The notes: generated from the sequence alone by a model not told the origin. A stretch of DNA of 64,000 bases from Micromonospora coriariae (GCF_900091455.1 NZ_LT607412.1:6865688-6929687), one strand, 5' to 3'. Shown: positions 9,553 to 18,320, counted from the first letter of the stretch. Numbers and translations are program-made.

Positions 9553-10122
9553 ATGGGAAAACGGGTCTTCCGGTCGCCGGTGGCATGGGCCGGTCTCGCC
9601 TCCGCTGTTGTCGTGGTGATTCTGGTTCTTCACTGGTTCCAGCCGTGGAAGCTGTTCATCGATACATACGTCGACGAAGCACTTCCTCCCGTAGGGACGA
9701 CATCGGTCGTCCCGGCCCCGGAGTCCGCGGCCCCGTCCCCGGCGGCCTCGGCCGCCGCGCCAGCGGGGAACGAGATCCTGGCCGCCGGCGAGTTCGTCAC
9801 CCATGAGCACAGGACGAGCGGCAGTGCCGAGATCGTCCGGCTCAGGGACGGGCGCCACCAGCTCGTCATTCGAAACCTGGATACGTCGAACGGTCCGGAC
9901 CTGCGGGTGTGGCTGACCGACCAACCGCTGACCCGAGGCACGGCCGGCTGGCGAGTGTTCGATGACGGCGACTGGGTCGAGCTGGGCAGGCTCAAGGGCA
10001 ATCGGGGCGATCAGGTGTACGAGCTACCCGCATCGGTTGATCCGCGCGACTACCGGAGCGTCTCGATCTGGTGCAAGCGATTCGCGGTGTCCTTCGGCGG
10101 CGCCGACCTCAACGCCACCTGA
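9553..10122 (+). CDS. Membrane-anchored DM13-domain protein
   Basis: 189 residues. One N-terminal transmembrane helix (about 10-28) is followed by a Pro/Ala/Ser-rich linker (about 45-72) and a DM13 domain containing HRTSGSAEIVRL, GPDLRVWLTD and VSIWCKRFAVSFG. The lone Cys in the SIWCKRF segment is the conserved DM13 cysteine. DM13 is thought to act as an extracytoplasmic redox module. The protein should face outward. It follows the ferritin-like gene in the same direction but about 190 bases away. Confidence 0.8.
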   Translation: MGKRVFRSPVAWAGLASAVVVVILVLHWFQPWKLFIDTYVDEALPPVGTTSVVPAPESAAPSPAASAAAPAGNEILAAGEFVTHEHRTSGSAEIVRLRDGRHQLVIRNLDTSNGPDLRVWLTDQPLTRGTAGWRVFDDGDWVELGRLKGNRGDQVYELPASVDPRDYRSVSIWCKRFAVSFGGADLNAT

Positions 10123-10201
10123 CCACGCTCGGGCGGGTAGGGATGTCACCATTCGCGCACCTCGCCTCGGTGCCGAACGTGACGCCCGACCGGCCGCCCC
10201 G

Positions 10202-11224
10202 TCAGGCGGCGACCAACCGGACCACGAACCGGCAGCCTTCGGCGGTGTTGCTCACCTCGACCCGACCCCTGTGCGCCTCGACCAACCCATGGACGATCGC
10301 CAGGCCGAGTCCTCCGGACGCGCCACCGCTGCCGTTGCCCGGTCCGGGGGTGCGGGCCGGCTCACCGCGGAACGCGACGTCGAACAGCCGCGGGAGGTCG
10401 GCCGGGGGGATGCCGCCACAGGTGTCGGCCACCGACAGCCAGGCGTAGTCCCGCTCCCGGCCGGCCTCGATCCGTACCGTGCCGTCCTCCGGGGTGTAGC
10501 GGACCGCGTTCAGCAGCAGGTTCGTCACCACCCGAGCCAGTTCCGGTTCGCTCGCGGCAACCGTCGGCCACCCCGACTCGCTGGCGACCAGCTTGATCCG
10601 GCGGGCGGCGGCCAGCGGGATGGTGCTCGCCAGCGCGTCCGAGACAACCTCTCCGAGCGGCACCGCCGTCAACGACAACCGCAGCGCTCCAGCGTTGATC
10701 CGGGACAGCTCGAACAGGTCGTCGACGAGTCGGGTCATCCTGTCGGTCTCCAGCCGGATCCGTCGGTGGTACTCGTCGACCGTGTCCGGGTCACGGACCA
10801 CCCCGTCCTCCAGTGCCTCCGCCATCGCCCGGAGCCCGGCGAGCGGGGTACGGAGGTCGTGGGAGACCCAGGCGACCAGGTCGCGGCGGCCCTTCTCCAG
10901 CTGCCGTTCCCGCTCGCGGGCCTGGTCGCGCCAGACCGCGGCGAGTGCCAGTCGCCGGCCGAAGTGACCGCCGACGACGAGGCTGACCACCGCTGCCGCG
11001 GCGACGGTGATCAGGACCACCTCCAGGTCGTGTGGGGAGAGGAACATCGCCTCCGCGACCGCCATCACACCCACGGCGATGGCGACGACCGTGGTGGTGA
11101 GCAGCACGCTGAGGTGCACGGTGATCGAGCTGCGTCGCAGCGCGCGGAGTAGCACCGCGCCGGCGAGTCCGATGGCAAGTGCCGCGCCGAGGGAGATCGC
11201 GAAGATCAGCAGCAGGTCACGCAT
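10202..11224 (-). CDS. Sensor histidine kinase
   Basis: 340 residues. Three hydrophobic segments (about 5-27, 35-58 and 68-88) form a short membrane sensor with little extracytoplasmic sequence. The HisKA domain has the phosphoacceptor His122 in WVSHDLRTPLAGL, and the HATPase domain has LLLNAVRYTPEDG (N box) and GLGLAIVHGLVEAHRG. The gene overlaps the response regulator by eight bases. Small membrane-only sensors of this type often detect envelope conditions. The adjacent cluster is the likely target. Confidence 0.9.
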   Translation of the reverse strand: MRDLLLIFAISLGAALAIGLAGAVLLRALRRSSITVHLSVLLTTTVVAIAVGVMAVAEAMFLSPHDLEVVLITVAAAAVVSLVVGGHFGRRLALAAVWRDQARERERQLEKGRRDLVAWVSHDLRTPLAGLRAMAEALEDGVVRDPDTVDEYHRRIRLETDRMTRLVDDLFELSRINAGALRLSLTAVPLGEVVSDALASTIPLAAARRIKLVASESGWPTVAASEPELARVVTNLLLNAVRYTPEDGTVRIEAGRERDYAWLSVADTCGGIPPADLPRLFDVAFRGEPARTPGPGNGSGGASGGLGLAIVHGLVEAHRGRVEVSNTAEGCRFVVRLVAA

Positions 11225-11912
11225 TGGCCGGCTCGTACCGGTAGCCGACGCCCCAGACGGTCACGATCCGCCGCGGATCCGCCGGGTTGACCTCGATCTT
11301 TTCCCGTAGGCGGCGGACGTGCACGGTCACGGTCGAGTGGTCGCCGAAGTTCCAGCCCCAGACCTGCTCGAGTAGTTCGGCCCGCCCGAACACCTGGGAC
11401 GGATGCCGCAGCAGGTGGACGAGCAGGTCGAATTCGCGCAGCGTCAGGGCCAGCTCGGTCCCGCCGAGGCGGGCGGTTCGGGAGGCGGGATGCACCACGA
11501 GACTGCCGTCGCTGAGCGCCTCCGGCCGCTCGGGCGGCGGCTCACTGCCGGCACGACGGAGCACCGAGCGGACCCGCAGGACCAGTTCCCGGGGTGAGAA
11601 GGGCTTGGTCAGATAGTCGTCCGCGCCGAGTTGCAGCCCGAGGATCCGGTCGGATTCGTCACCCCGTGCGGTCAGCATGATGATCGGTACGCCGTCCGGC
11701 CGGGATCGCAGTTCCCGGCACACCTGCAGGCCGTTGATCCGGGGCAGCATCAGGTCGAGGACAATCAGATGTGGTGCCTGGCGAGCCACCGCCGCCAGTG
11801 CCGCCGCCCCATCGCCCGCATGGCTCACCTGGAAGCCGTCGTGTTCGAGGTAACGACAGATGACGTCGCTCACGGTCTGGTCGTCGTCGACCACCAGCAC
11901 CCGCTGTGTCAC
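11217..11912 (-). CDS. OmpR/PhoB-family response regulator
   Basis: 231 residues from the GTG at 11912, where the receiver domain begins (RVLVVDDDQ). Asp53 in VLDLMLPRING is the phosphorylation site. The C-terminal winged helix includes LTLREFDLLVHLLRHPSQVFGR and the recognition segment around HVRRLREKIE. It is the first gene of the two-component operon, divergent from the epimerase gene. Repeats at 12006-12022 in the shared promoter region suggest autoregulation and control of the divergent cluster. Confidence 0.9.
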   Translation of the reverse strand: MTQRVLVVDDDQTVSDVICRYLEHDGFQVSHAGDGAAALAAVARQAPHLIVLDLMLPRINGLQVCRELRSRPDGVPIIMLTARGDESDRILGLQLGADDYLTKPFSPRELVLRVRSVLRRAGSEPPPERPEALSDGSLVVHPASRTARLGGTELALTLREFDLLVHLLRHPSQVFGRAELLEQVWGWNFGDHSTVTVHVRRLREKIEVNPADPRRIVTVWGVGYRYEPANA

Positions 11913-12005
11913 GAACGTCCCCCGTTCCGGCCCGTCGACGTGTCCCCCCGCGTGTCCATCGGGCCAGCGTAGCCAGGCGCCGGGGTCGGACCGCACCGGC
12001 GAAAC

Positions 12006-12022
12006 CTAACGAGGTTCTTACG
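12006..12022. promoter_or_regulatory. Candidate response-regulator direct repeats
   Basis: CTAACG at 12006-12011 and CTTACG at 12017-12022 are spaced 11 bases apart, the spacing used by many OmpR-family regulators. The reverse complement, CGTAAG, recurs three times at 14545-14578 in front of the glycosyltransferase operon. The site lies between the divergent regulator and epimerase genes. Function is inferred. Confidence 0.4.
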
Positions 12023-12073
12023 GCTGCGCAGGCCACACGGCGTGGGCGTACGCGGGGTCATACGGTGACCGGA

Positions 12074-13153
12074 ATGCGGATACTTGTTACGGGTGCTGCC
12101 GGGTTCATCGGCTCACACGTCGCCGACCTGCTCAGCGAGAACGGGCACGAGGTGGTGGCCGTCGACGCGCTCCTGCCGGAGGCGCACGGCGCGATGCCAC
12201 CGCCCTGGGCACAGCGGCACGATCTCGTGGTCGGCGACGTACGCGACATGGAGCTGCTGACCGGGCTACTCGCCGGAGTCGACGCGGTCTGCCACCAGGC
12301 GGCCATGGTCGGCCACGGCATCGATCCAGCCGATGCCCCCCGCTATGCCGCCCACAACGACCTCGGCACGGCCACCCTGCTCGCGGCGATGCACGCCGCC
12401 GGGGTGCGCCGCCTCGTGCTGGCCAGTTCGATGGTGGTCTACGGCGAGGGCCGTTACCACTGCACGACACATGGAATCGTCCGGCCTGCCGGCCGCCGGG
12501 CCGCCGACCTGACCGAGGGCCGGTACGAGCCGACCTGCCCGCGCTGCGACCGTGCACTCGCCCCCGGGCTGGTGCCGGAGGACGCGCCGCTGGAACCGCA
12601 CAGCACGTACGCCGCCACCAAGCTGGCTCAGGAACACCTCGCCGGCGCCTGGGCCCGGCAGACCGGCGGGTCGGTCTGGGCGCTGCGCTACCACAATGTC
12701 TACGGTCCGCGAATGCCCCGCGACACCCCGTACGCGGGGGTCGCGTCGATCTTCCGTTCGGCGCTGGCCGCCGGGCAACCGCCCCGGGTCCTGGAGGATG
12801 GTCGGCAGCGGCGCGACTTCGTCCACGTGAGCGACGTCGCGGCGGCGAACCTGCTGGCGCTGACCGCACCGGCGCCGGAGCCACTGGTTCCGGTGAACGT
12901 CTGCTCGGGCGAGCCGCACACCGTCGGCGAACTCGCCCACGAGTTGGCCACGGCGATGGGCGGGCCGATGCCGGTGGTGGTCGGGGGCGGGCGGGCGGCA
13001 GACGTACGGCACGTGGTCGCCGATCCGGCCCGCGCGACCCGGCTGCTGGGTTTCACCGCCCGAACCGGTTTCGCCGCTGGTGTCGCCGAATTCACCACCG
13101 CGGTGATGCGCGAGGCGGCGATGGTCAGGACACGGTCCACAGTAGGTGGTTGA
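12074..13153 (+). CDS. NAD-dependent epimerase/dehydratase (extended SDR)
   Basis: 359 residues from the ATG at 12074; a GTG at 12065 is possible. The cofactor site is TGAAGFIGS (6-14), with Ser118/119, and Tyr179 and Lys183 form the SDR YxxxK catalytic pair. A segment at about 130-165 contains CTTHG and CPRC, a four-cysteine insert unusual for sugar epimerases that could bind zinc. The C-terminal half has the RYHNVYGPR and RDFVHVSDVA motifs of nucleotide-sugar 4-epimerases and dehydratases. It probably supplies an activated sugar to the glycosyltransferases nearby. Its end overlaps the convergent gene by 29 bases. Confidence 0.85.
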   Translation: MRILVTGAAGFIGSHVADLLSENGHEVVAVDALLPEAHGAMPPPWAQRHDLVVGDVRDMELLTGLLAGVDAVCHQAAMVGHGIDPADAPRYAAHNDLGTATLLAAMHAAGVRRLVLASSMVVYGEGRYHCTTHGIVRPAGRRAADLTEGRYEPTCPRCDRALAPGLVPEDAPLEPHSTYAATKLAQEHLAGAWARQTGGSVWALRYHNVYGPRMPRDTPYAGVASIFRSALAAGQPPRVLEDGRQRRDFVHVSDVAAANLLALTAPAPEPLVPVNVCSGEPHTVGELAHELATAMGGPMPVVVGGGRAADVRHVVADPARATRLLGFTARTGFAAGVAEFTTAVMREAAMVRTRSTVGG

Positions 13154-14477
13154 CGGCGAGCGCGGTGCCGGCTTGCGCCGCCAGCCACCAACGTCGGTGG
13201 CTGGCGGGCAGGTGCGCGGTGGCGACCAGGAGCCAGACGGCGAACGGTAGCCAGATCCGCTCCACCTCGGCCTTGCTGAGCGCGGACAGGTCCGCCGCGA
13301 GCACGGCCACCGCCGCCGCGATGGGCAACCACACAGTTGGTCCACCGGTGGCGAACCGCTGTCCCAGGGTCGCAGCGAGCGGTCGGATCGGTACGGCGGC
13401 CACCGCCCGCCGCAGCGCCGGTCCGACCACCGGGCCGGCCGAGAGCAGCAGGGCGGCGAGGTTCGCCCAGACCCAGTAGCCGTACGGACGTTCCGCCGCC
13501 CAGCCCTGGTAGTAGCGGCGCGTCACCAGGTGATAGCCGTCCATCCACCAGAACCCCGACAGGGTGAACACTGTGACAACCGCCGCGACCGCCGCCGCCG
13601 CGAGCAGAAGCACGCCGAGACGATCCCGGGCCCGCAGCAGCACCACTGTCAACGCGAGCAGCCCGACCAGAAGGAACCCGTACGACAGGTAGAGCGCGAA
13701 GCCGAGCAGCAGCCCGCCGGGTACGGCCCCGGCTCGGCCACTCACCGCCAGCAGCGCCAACCCGGCCGCGACCACCGCCGAGAAGATCCCGTCCGCGGAC
13801 GCGCCCACCCAGACCGCCCCCGGGAAGAGAACCAGGAACGGCCACACCGCCCGAGCCGCGTCCTCGGCGCCGAGCGCCCGCAGTGTCACCGGAACCGACA
13901 CCGACACCGTGGCCCCGACCAACACACAGGCGAGTCCGGCGGCGGTCCCGCCACCCAGGCCGATCCGCTCCAGCCAGACGAAGAGCAGCAACGCGCCGGG
14001 TGGATGCCCGGCGGTGTGGGTGGACCACGAATCGGGCTGGAAGTCGAGGATCCGGTCAGCGAAGCCGGACAGCATCAGTCCGACATCCATCACCCGGGGC
14101 ACCTCATGCAGGTACTCGGCCTGCACCGTCAACCGCTCGGTCACCCCGGCGGACCATCCGTCGACCAGGGCCAGCGACAGCGTCCAGAGCACTGAGGCGA
14201 GATAGCCGCCGACAAGCAGTCGCGACCACCGCGCACCGATCCCCCACCTCGTCCCGCGCCACACGAAGAGCGCCGCGAGGAGAAGCACGGCGGGGGTACC
14301 GAGGCCCAGATGGGGTCGCCAGTCGGCATAGAGCGGAGCGGCGTCGGCGTGGAGTCGAACACCCCGATGGTTGAGCAGTGCGCCGACGGTGATCGCTGCG
14401 GCGAGCAGAGCCGCCTCGGCCGCGAGGACGATCAGATCGGCGGACCGGAATCGTCCCGGCCGGGTCATCATGGTCAT
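13125..14477 (-). CDS. Polytopic membrane protein, GT-C glycosyltransferase-like
   Basis: 450 residues from the ATG at 14477; further ATGs at 14471 and 14468 are also usable. About ten to twelve hydrophobic helices are visible. The loop THTAGHPPGALLLFVWLE carries the HPPG motif common in GT-C (PMT-like) membrane glycosyltransferases. Later loops hold GADGIFS-like (ASADGIFS) and SGFWWMDGYH. Such enzymes use polyprenyl-phosphate sugars on the outer membrane face. It is divergent from the GT2 operon and flanked by CGTAAG repeats. The acceptor is unknown. Confidence 0.7.
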   Translation of the reverse strand: MTMMTRPGRFRSADLIVLAAEAALLAAAITVGALLNHRGVRLHADAAPLYADWRPHLGLGTPAVLLLAALFVWRGTRWGIGARWSRLLVGGYLASVLWTLSLALVDGWSAGVTERLTVQAEYLHEVPRVMDVGLMLSGFADRILDFQPDSWSTHTAGHPPGALLLFVWLERIGLGGGTAAGLACVLVGATVSVSVPVTLRALGAEDAARAVWPFLVLFPGAVWVGASADGIFSAVVAAGLALLAVSGRAGAVPGGLLLGFALYLSYGFLLVGLLALTVVLLRARDRLGVLLLAAAAVAAVVTVFTLSGFWWMDGYHLVTRRYYQGWAAERPYGYWVWANLAALLLSAGPVVGPALRRAVAAVPIRPLAATLGQRFATGGPTVWLPIAAAVAVLAADLSALSKAEVERIWLPFAVWLLVATAHLPASHRRWWLAAQAGTALAVNHLLWTVS

Positions 14478-14544
14478 GGTGACGGCCGACGGTACGACCT
14501 GCGACCAGCGGTCCGACAGCCGATCGGCGGTGACGTCAGGGACT

Positions 14545-14578
14545 CGTAAGATCCGTTGTCGCGTAAGCGATTCGTAAG
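14545..14578. promoter_or_regulatory. Triple CGTAAG repeat, candidate response-regulator site
   Basis: CGTAAG occurs at 14545-14550, 14562-14567 and 14573-14578, the last two 11 bases apart. It lies between the divergent GT-C-like and GT2 genes, and matches (in reverse orientation) the repeats at 12006-12022 near the response-regulator gene. Inferred binding site. Confidence 0.4.
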
Positions 14579-14625
14579 GCGGCACAGCGGGTCAGGGGGC
14601 CTGCGGCGGGCCTAGCGTCCCCGGT

Positions 14626-15303
14626 ATGCACCCAACCATCGACGTGGTTCTGCCGTGTCTGGACGAGGCGGCCGCCCTGCCCGCGGTACTCACCGGGCTG
14701 CCCCCCGGCTACCGGGCCATCGTGGTCGACAACGGCTCCACCGACCGGTCACCCGAGGTCGCGGCCGAGTACGGCGCCCGGGTCGTCCACGAGCCGAGAC
14801 GCGGGTACGGCGCCGCCGTACACACCGGCCTGCTGGCGACAGACGCGGAACTGGTGTGCGTACTCGACGCGGACGGCTCGTTCGACCCGGCCGAGCTGCC
14901 GAGGCTCGTCGCGGCCGTGCTCGACGGCCGGGCGGAGCTCGCGGTCGGGCGTCGTCGACCGGTCTCGGCACACGTCTGGCCGTGGCACGCCCGGGCCGGT
15001 AACGCGCTGGTGGCCGCACTGCTGCGGCGCCGGGGCGTACCGGTGTACGACATCAGCCCGATGCGGGTGGCCCGCCGGGTGGCTCTGCTGCGGCTCGGTG
15101 TCACCGACCGCGCGTTCGGCTACCCCCTGGAACTGCTGCTACGCGCGGCTGAGGCGGGCTGGCGGATCCACGAGTTGAACGTCGCGTACGCACCACGGGC
15201 CGCGGGCACCAGATCGAAGGTCTCCGGTTCGGTCCGGGGCACGTTGCGGGCGACCCGGGACTTCGCCGGGGTGCTGCGTGCCGGCGTCGGCGGTGCCCGG
15301 TGA
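14626..15303 (+). CDS. Family 2 glycosyltransferase
   Basis: 225 residues, soluble. The start of the GT-A fold is VVLPCLDEA, followed by VVDNGSTDRS and the DxD-type LDADGSFDP. The C-terminus lacks membrane helices. Close relatives are dolichol-phosphate-mannose-synthase-like enzymes. It is the first gene of a five-gene run in which each stop overlaps the next start, so it is co-translated with the DUF2064 transferase that follows. Confidence 0.85.
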   Translation: MHPTIDVVLPCLDEAAALPAVLTGLPPGYRAIVVDNGSTDRSPEVAAEYGARVVHEPRRGYGAAVHTGLLATDAELVCVLDADGSFDPAELPRLVAAVLDGRAELAVGRRRPVSAHVWPWHARAGNALVAALLRRRGVPVYDISPMRVARRVALLRLGVTDRAFGYPLELLLRAAEAGWRIHELNVAYAPRAAGTRSKVSGSVRGTLRATRDFAGVLRAGVGGAR

Positions 15304-15980
15304 ACGTGCTGCTCGTGGTCGCGAAGGCACCGGTCCCGGGGCTGGTCAAGACGCGCCTGTGCCCGCCGGTCGACCCCACGCAGGCGGCCCGTGTCGCGGC
15401 GGCGGCACTGCTGGACACCCTCGCGGCGGTGGACGCCACCGCATCGACCATCCCCGTGCTGGCGTACACCGGGCGGTTCGCCGATGCCGAGTACGGCGCG
15501 GAACTGACCGCTGCGCTGGCTGGCTGGCACCTGATTCCACAGCGCGGCGACACGTTCGCCGACCGCCTCAGCAATGCGCACATCGACACCGGGGCGGCGT
15601 TTCCCGGCCGACCGGTGCTGCAGATCGGCATGGACACCCCGCAGATCCGGCCAGCCGTGCTCACCGCCGCGCTGGGGCGGCTCGCCGAGCACGACGCGGT
15701 GTTGGGACCGGCGTTGGACGGCGGCTGGTGGGCGCTCGGGCTACGTGATCCGGCGTACGCGAGCGTGCTCCGCCGAGTGCCCATGTCGACCGGCGACACC
15801 AGCCGACACACCCTGGCCGGTCTTCGCGGGCGCGGACTACACCCGGCGATGCTGCCCGTCCTGCGTGATGTCGATGACTGGCCGACGGCCCTGGCAGTCG
15901 CGGCCGACCTGCCCGCAAGCCGGTTCGCTGATGCCGTCGGATCGTTGGTCGGCTCGCTGGTGAGTGGAGGGCGACAGTGA
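15300..15980 (+). CDS. DUF2064 / TIGR04282-type transferase
   Basis: 226 residues from a GTG overlapping the previous stop (GTGA). The N-terminal VVAKAPVPGLVKTRL and the GMDTPQI segment belong to the DUF2064 family, a nucleotidyl/glycosyl-transferase GT-A-like fold (TIGR04282 is named for arsenosugar biosynthesis). ALDGGWWALG is the family motif near the active site. No arsenic gene is nearby, so the arsenosugar label should not be taken literally. It may make or transfer an activated sugar for the adjacent GT2. Confidence 0.8.
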   Translation: MNVLLVVAKAPVPGLVKTRLCPPVDPTQAARVAAAALLDTLAAVDATASTIPVLAYTGRFADAEYGAELTAALAGWHLIPQRGDTFADRLSNAHIDTGAAFPGRPVLQIGMDTPQIRPAVLTAALGRLAEHDAVLGPALDGGWWALGLRDPAYASVLRRVPMSTGDTSRHTLAGLRGRGLHPAMLPVLRDVDDWPTALAVAADLPASRFADAVGSLVGSLVSGGRQ

Positions 15981-16690
15981 GTTCGACTGTCACTTTCGGC
16001 GGCTTCGATGTCGTACTGTGCGGACTCGACGGGTGGCCCGCCGACCACGACGAGTCCGGCCCGCCGGTCACCCCGTCGGCCCCGGCCCGGCTCGAACACT
16101 GGCTTGTGCACTCCGACGGGCGACGCGACCCATTGCCGGTACGGCGCTGGCACGGCGCACCGGAGCCGGCGATCGAGTCCGTCGTCGCCCGGTGCACCGG
16201 GCCGACGATCGACCTCGGCTGCGGGCCTGGCCGGCTGACGATGGCACTCGCCCAGCGGGGCCTCGCCGCGCTGGGGGTGGACATCTCCGCCGAGGCGGTG
16301 CGGCTGACCTGGGACCGGGGCGTGGTAGCCCTGCGACGCGACGTCTTCGAACCACTTCCCGGCGAGGGGAGGTGGGCGCACGCCGTGCTCGTCGACGGCA
16401 ACATCGGCATCGGCGGCGACCCGGTTCGACTGCTGCGCCGGTGCGGCGCCCTGATCGCGGCGGACGGAACGCTGGTGGTCGAGGTGGACCCACCGGGAGC
16501 CGGGCTGTGGCAGGGACAGGCGTACGTCCTGTCCGGATCATCCGGCGACGGGGGACGACAGGGACCGGCGTTCCGATGGGCGCGGGTCGGGGCGGAGGCG
16601 GTGGCGCGTACCGCAGTCGCTGCCGGCCTGCGGGTCGCGGACAGTTTCCGGTCCGGTCCACGCTGGTTCGCCGAGTTGGTGCGCTCATGA
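15977..16690 (+). CDS. Class I SAM-dependent methyltransferase
   Basis: 237 residues from a GTG that overlaps the previous stop. Motif I is IDLGCGPGRL, followed by GVDISAEAV (acidic loop) and a DGNIGIGGDP segment in the active-site region. The substrate could be the product of the two upstream transferases. It sits in a fully overlapping operon with the MsrP-like membrane protein downstream. Confidence 0.85.
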   Translation: MSSTVTFGGFDVVLCGLDGWPADHDESGPPVTPSAPARLEHWLVHSDGRRDPLPVRRWHGAPEPAIESVVARCTGPTIDLGCGPGRLTMALAQRGLAALGVDISAEAVRLTWDRGVVALRRDVFEPLPGEGRWAHAVLVDGNIGIGGDPVRLLRRCGALIAADGTLVVEVDPPGAGLWQGQAYVLSGSSGDGGRQGPAFRWARVGAEAVARTAVAAGLRVADSFRSGPRWFAELVRS

Positions 16691-17853
16691 TCCGCCGGCC
16701 ACGGCTGCCCGCCCCCGGAGACTTCACCGCGCCGTCGCACTCGCCGCTGGTGGCCGCCCGGCTCGGCCTCTGGCTCGGGGTGGCATTCGGGCTGTGCTTC
16801 GTCACCGGGCTGCTCAGCCACTACATCCAGCACCCGCCGGGCTGGTTCACCTGGCCGACCCGACCGGTCAACCTCTACCGGATCACCCAGGGTGTGCACG
16901 TGCTGTCCGGGGTCGCGGCGATCCCGTTGCTGCTGGCCAAACTGTGGAGCGTCTACCCCCGGCTGTTCGCCCGTCCGCCCCTGCGCCAGCTGAGCCGGCT
17001 GCTCGCACACGCGCTCGAGCGGATCTGCGTCCTGGTCCTGGTCTGCGCCGCGTTCTTCGAGCTCGTCACGGGACTGTTCAACGTCGCTCAGTCGTACCCG
17101 TGGGGGTTCTTCTTTCCGGCGGCGCACTACGCGGTCGCCTGGCTGGCGGTGGGCGCGCTGCTGGTCCACATCGCGGTGAAACTCCCGGTCGCCCACCCGG
17201 CGTTGACCACGCGGCTGAGTCAGGCGGACACGGCTGGGGTCGTGGCGCCGGGGCCCGACGACCGGGACATGTCCGCGCGCCGGGCGTTCCTGCGCACGTC
17301 GGCCGGCGTCGCCGGCGTCGCCGTGCTGGCGACTGCCGGGGTCACCGTGCCGTGGCTGCGTCGAGTGTCTCCGCTGGCCTGGCGGACCGGTGCCGGGCCG
17401 CAGGGCATGCCGATCAACCGTACGGCCGATGCCGCGGGCATCGTCGTACCACCCGACTGGCGACTGGCGATCGTCTGGCCGGGCGGGCGACACACCCTGT
17501 CCCTGGCCGAGTTGGCAGCCCTGCCGCAACGCACGGCGGAACTGCCGATCGCCTGCGTCGAGGGGTGGAGCGCCTCCGCGCGGTGGACCGGGGTGCCCAT
17601 CGTCGACCTACTCCGGCGAGCCGGCGCGCCGACCAGCCGGCCGGTTCGGATCTCGTCACTGGAGACCAACGGCCTGTACGCCAGGAGCACTCTCCCGGCG
17701 ACCCACGCCGGTGATCCGCTGACTCTGCTCGCACTAAGGATCAACGACGAGGAACTGTCCCCCGACCACGGTTACCCCTGCCGTCTCATCGCACCGAGCC
17801 GCCCGGGCGTCCTCCAGACCAAGTGGGTGGCCCGGCTGGAGGTACTGACGTGA
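16687..17853 (+). CDS. Cytochrome-b-like membrane domain fused to MsrP/SUOX-type molybdopterin domain
   Basis: 388 residues from the ATG at 16687 (ATGA overlap). Residues about 20-175 form four or five membrane helices with several His residues near helix ends (HYIQH, GVHVLSG, AHYAVAW, VHIAVK), candidates for haem b ligation. A linker with an SARRAFLRTSAG motif leads into another hydrophobic segment at about 205-220. The C-terminal domain is of the sulfite-oxidase superfamily, with Cys290 in IACVEGWSA, like the molybdenum-ligating Cys of YedY/MsrP. The single chain thus resembles MsrP joined to an MsrQ-like partner. Substrate is unknown. Confidence 0.8.
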   Translation: MIRRPRLPAPGDFTAPSHSPLVAARLGLWLGVAFGLCFVTGLLSHYIQHPPGWFTWPTRPVNLYRITQGVHVLSGVAAIPLLLAKLWSVYPRLFARPPLRQLSRLLAHALERICVLVLVCAAFFELVTGLFNVAQSYPWGFFFPAAHYAVAWLAVGALLVHIAVKLPVAHPALTTRLSQADTAGVVAPGPDDRDMSARRAFLRTSAGVAGVAVLATAGVTVPWLRRVSPLAWRTGAGPQGMPINRTADAAGIVVPPDWRLAIVWPGGRHTLSLAELAALPQRTAELPIACVEGWSASARWTGVPIVDLLRRAGAPTSRPVRISSLETNGLYARSTLPATHAGDPLTLLALRINDEELSPDHGYPCRLIAPSRPGVLQTKWVARLEVLT

Positions 17854-18275
17854 GGACCGTCCGACTGCTTCTGCTCCTGGTCGGCGCCTCGGCGGCGACG
17901 TACGGCGGTTGGCTGCTCCTCCCCCAGCTCGGCACCGTCCTGCCGTGGCTGATCGGCGGCCCGCTGCTGCACGACGCCCTGGTGGCACCGCTGGTCGGAC
18001 TGGTCGGACTGGTGCTGGGCCGGCTGGTGACCGACCGGGTCCGCCTGGCGTGGATCACCGCGGGCCTGGTGGCGAGCGCGACGTTGCTGCTGATCGCGGT
18101 GCCGCTCCTGTGGCGACCGCCATCAGCACCCCCGAACCCGGGCCTGCCGGACCGCAACTATCCGCTGGGACTCACTGCCGGACTGGCCGCTCTCTGGGCC
18201 GTCATCGTGATCGTTCTGGTCGTCGTCACAGCGGTCAACCGGCGCGCGACGGATCGGACAGCCGACCGTCCCTGA
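17850..18275 (+). CDS. Small membrane protein of unknown function
   Basis: 141 residues from the GTG at 17850, which overlaps the stop of the molybdoenzyme gene. Four hydrophobic segments are visible (about 5-24, 33-55, 66-88 and 106-128) with a short Pro-rich loop before the last. No family is recognised. Being last in the overlapping operon, it is a candidate partner of the membrane molybdoenzyme. Confidence 0.75.
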   Translation: MRTVRLLLLLVGASAATYGGWLLLPQLGTVLPWLIGGPLLHDALVAPLVGLVGLVLGRLVTDRVRLAWITAGLVASATLLLIAVPLLWRPPSAPPNPGLPDRNYPLGLTAGLAALWAVIVIVLVVVTAVNRRATDRTADRP

Positions 18276-18320
18276 GTCAACGCCACGCGCTCACATCTCT
18301 GCCACAAAGGAGAAGTACAC

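Noticed and set aside
15300..15980. Arsenosugar biosynthesis as the cluster's role
   Set aside because: Only the DUF2064/TIGR04282 family name suggests it; no arsenic methyltransferase, reductase or transporter is present nearby.
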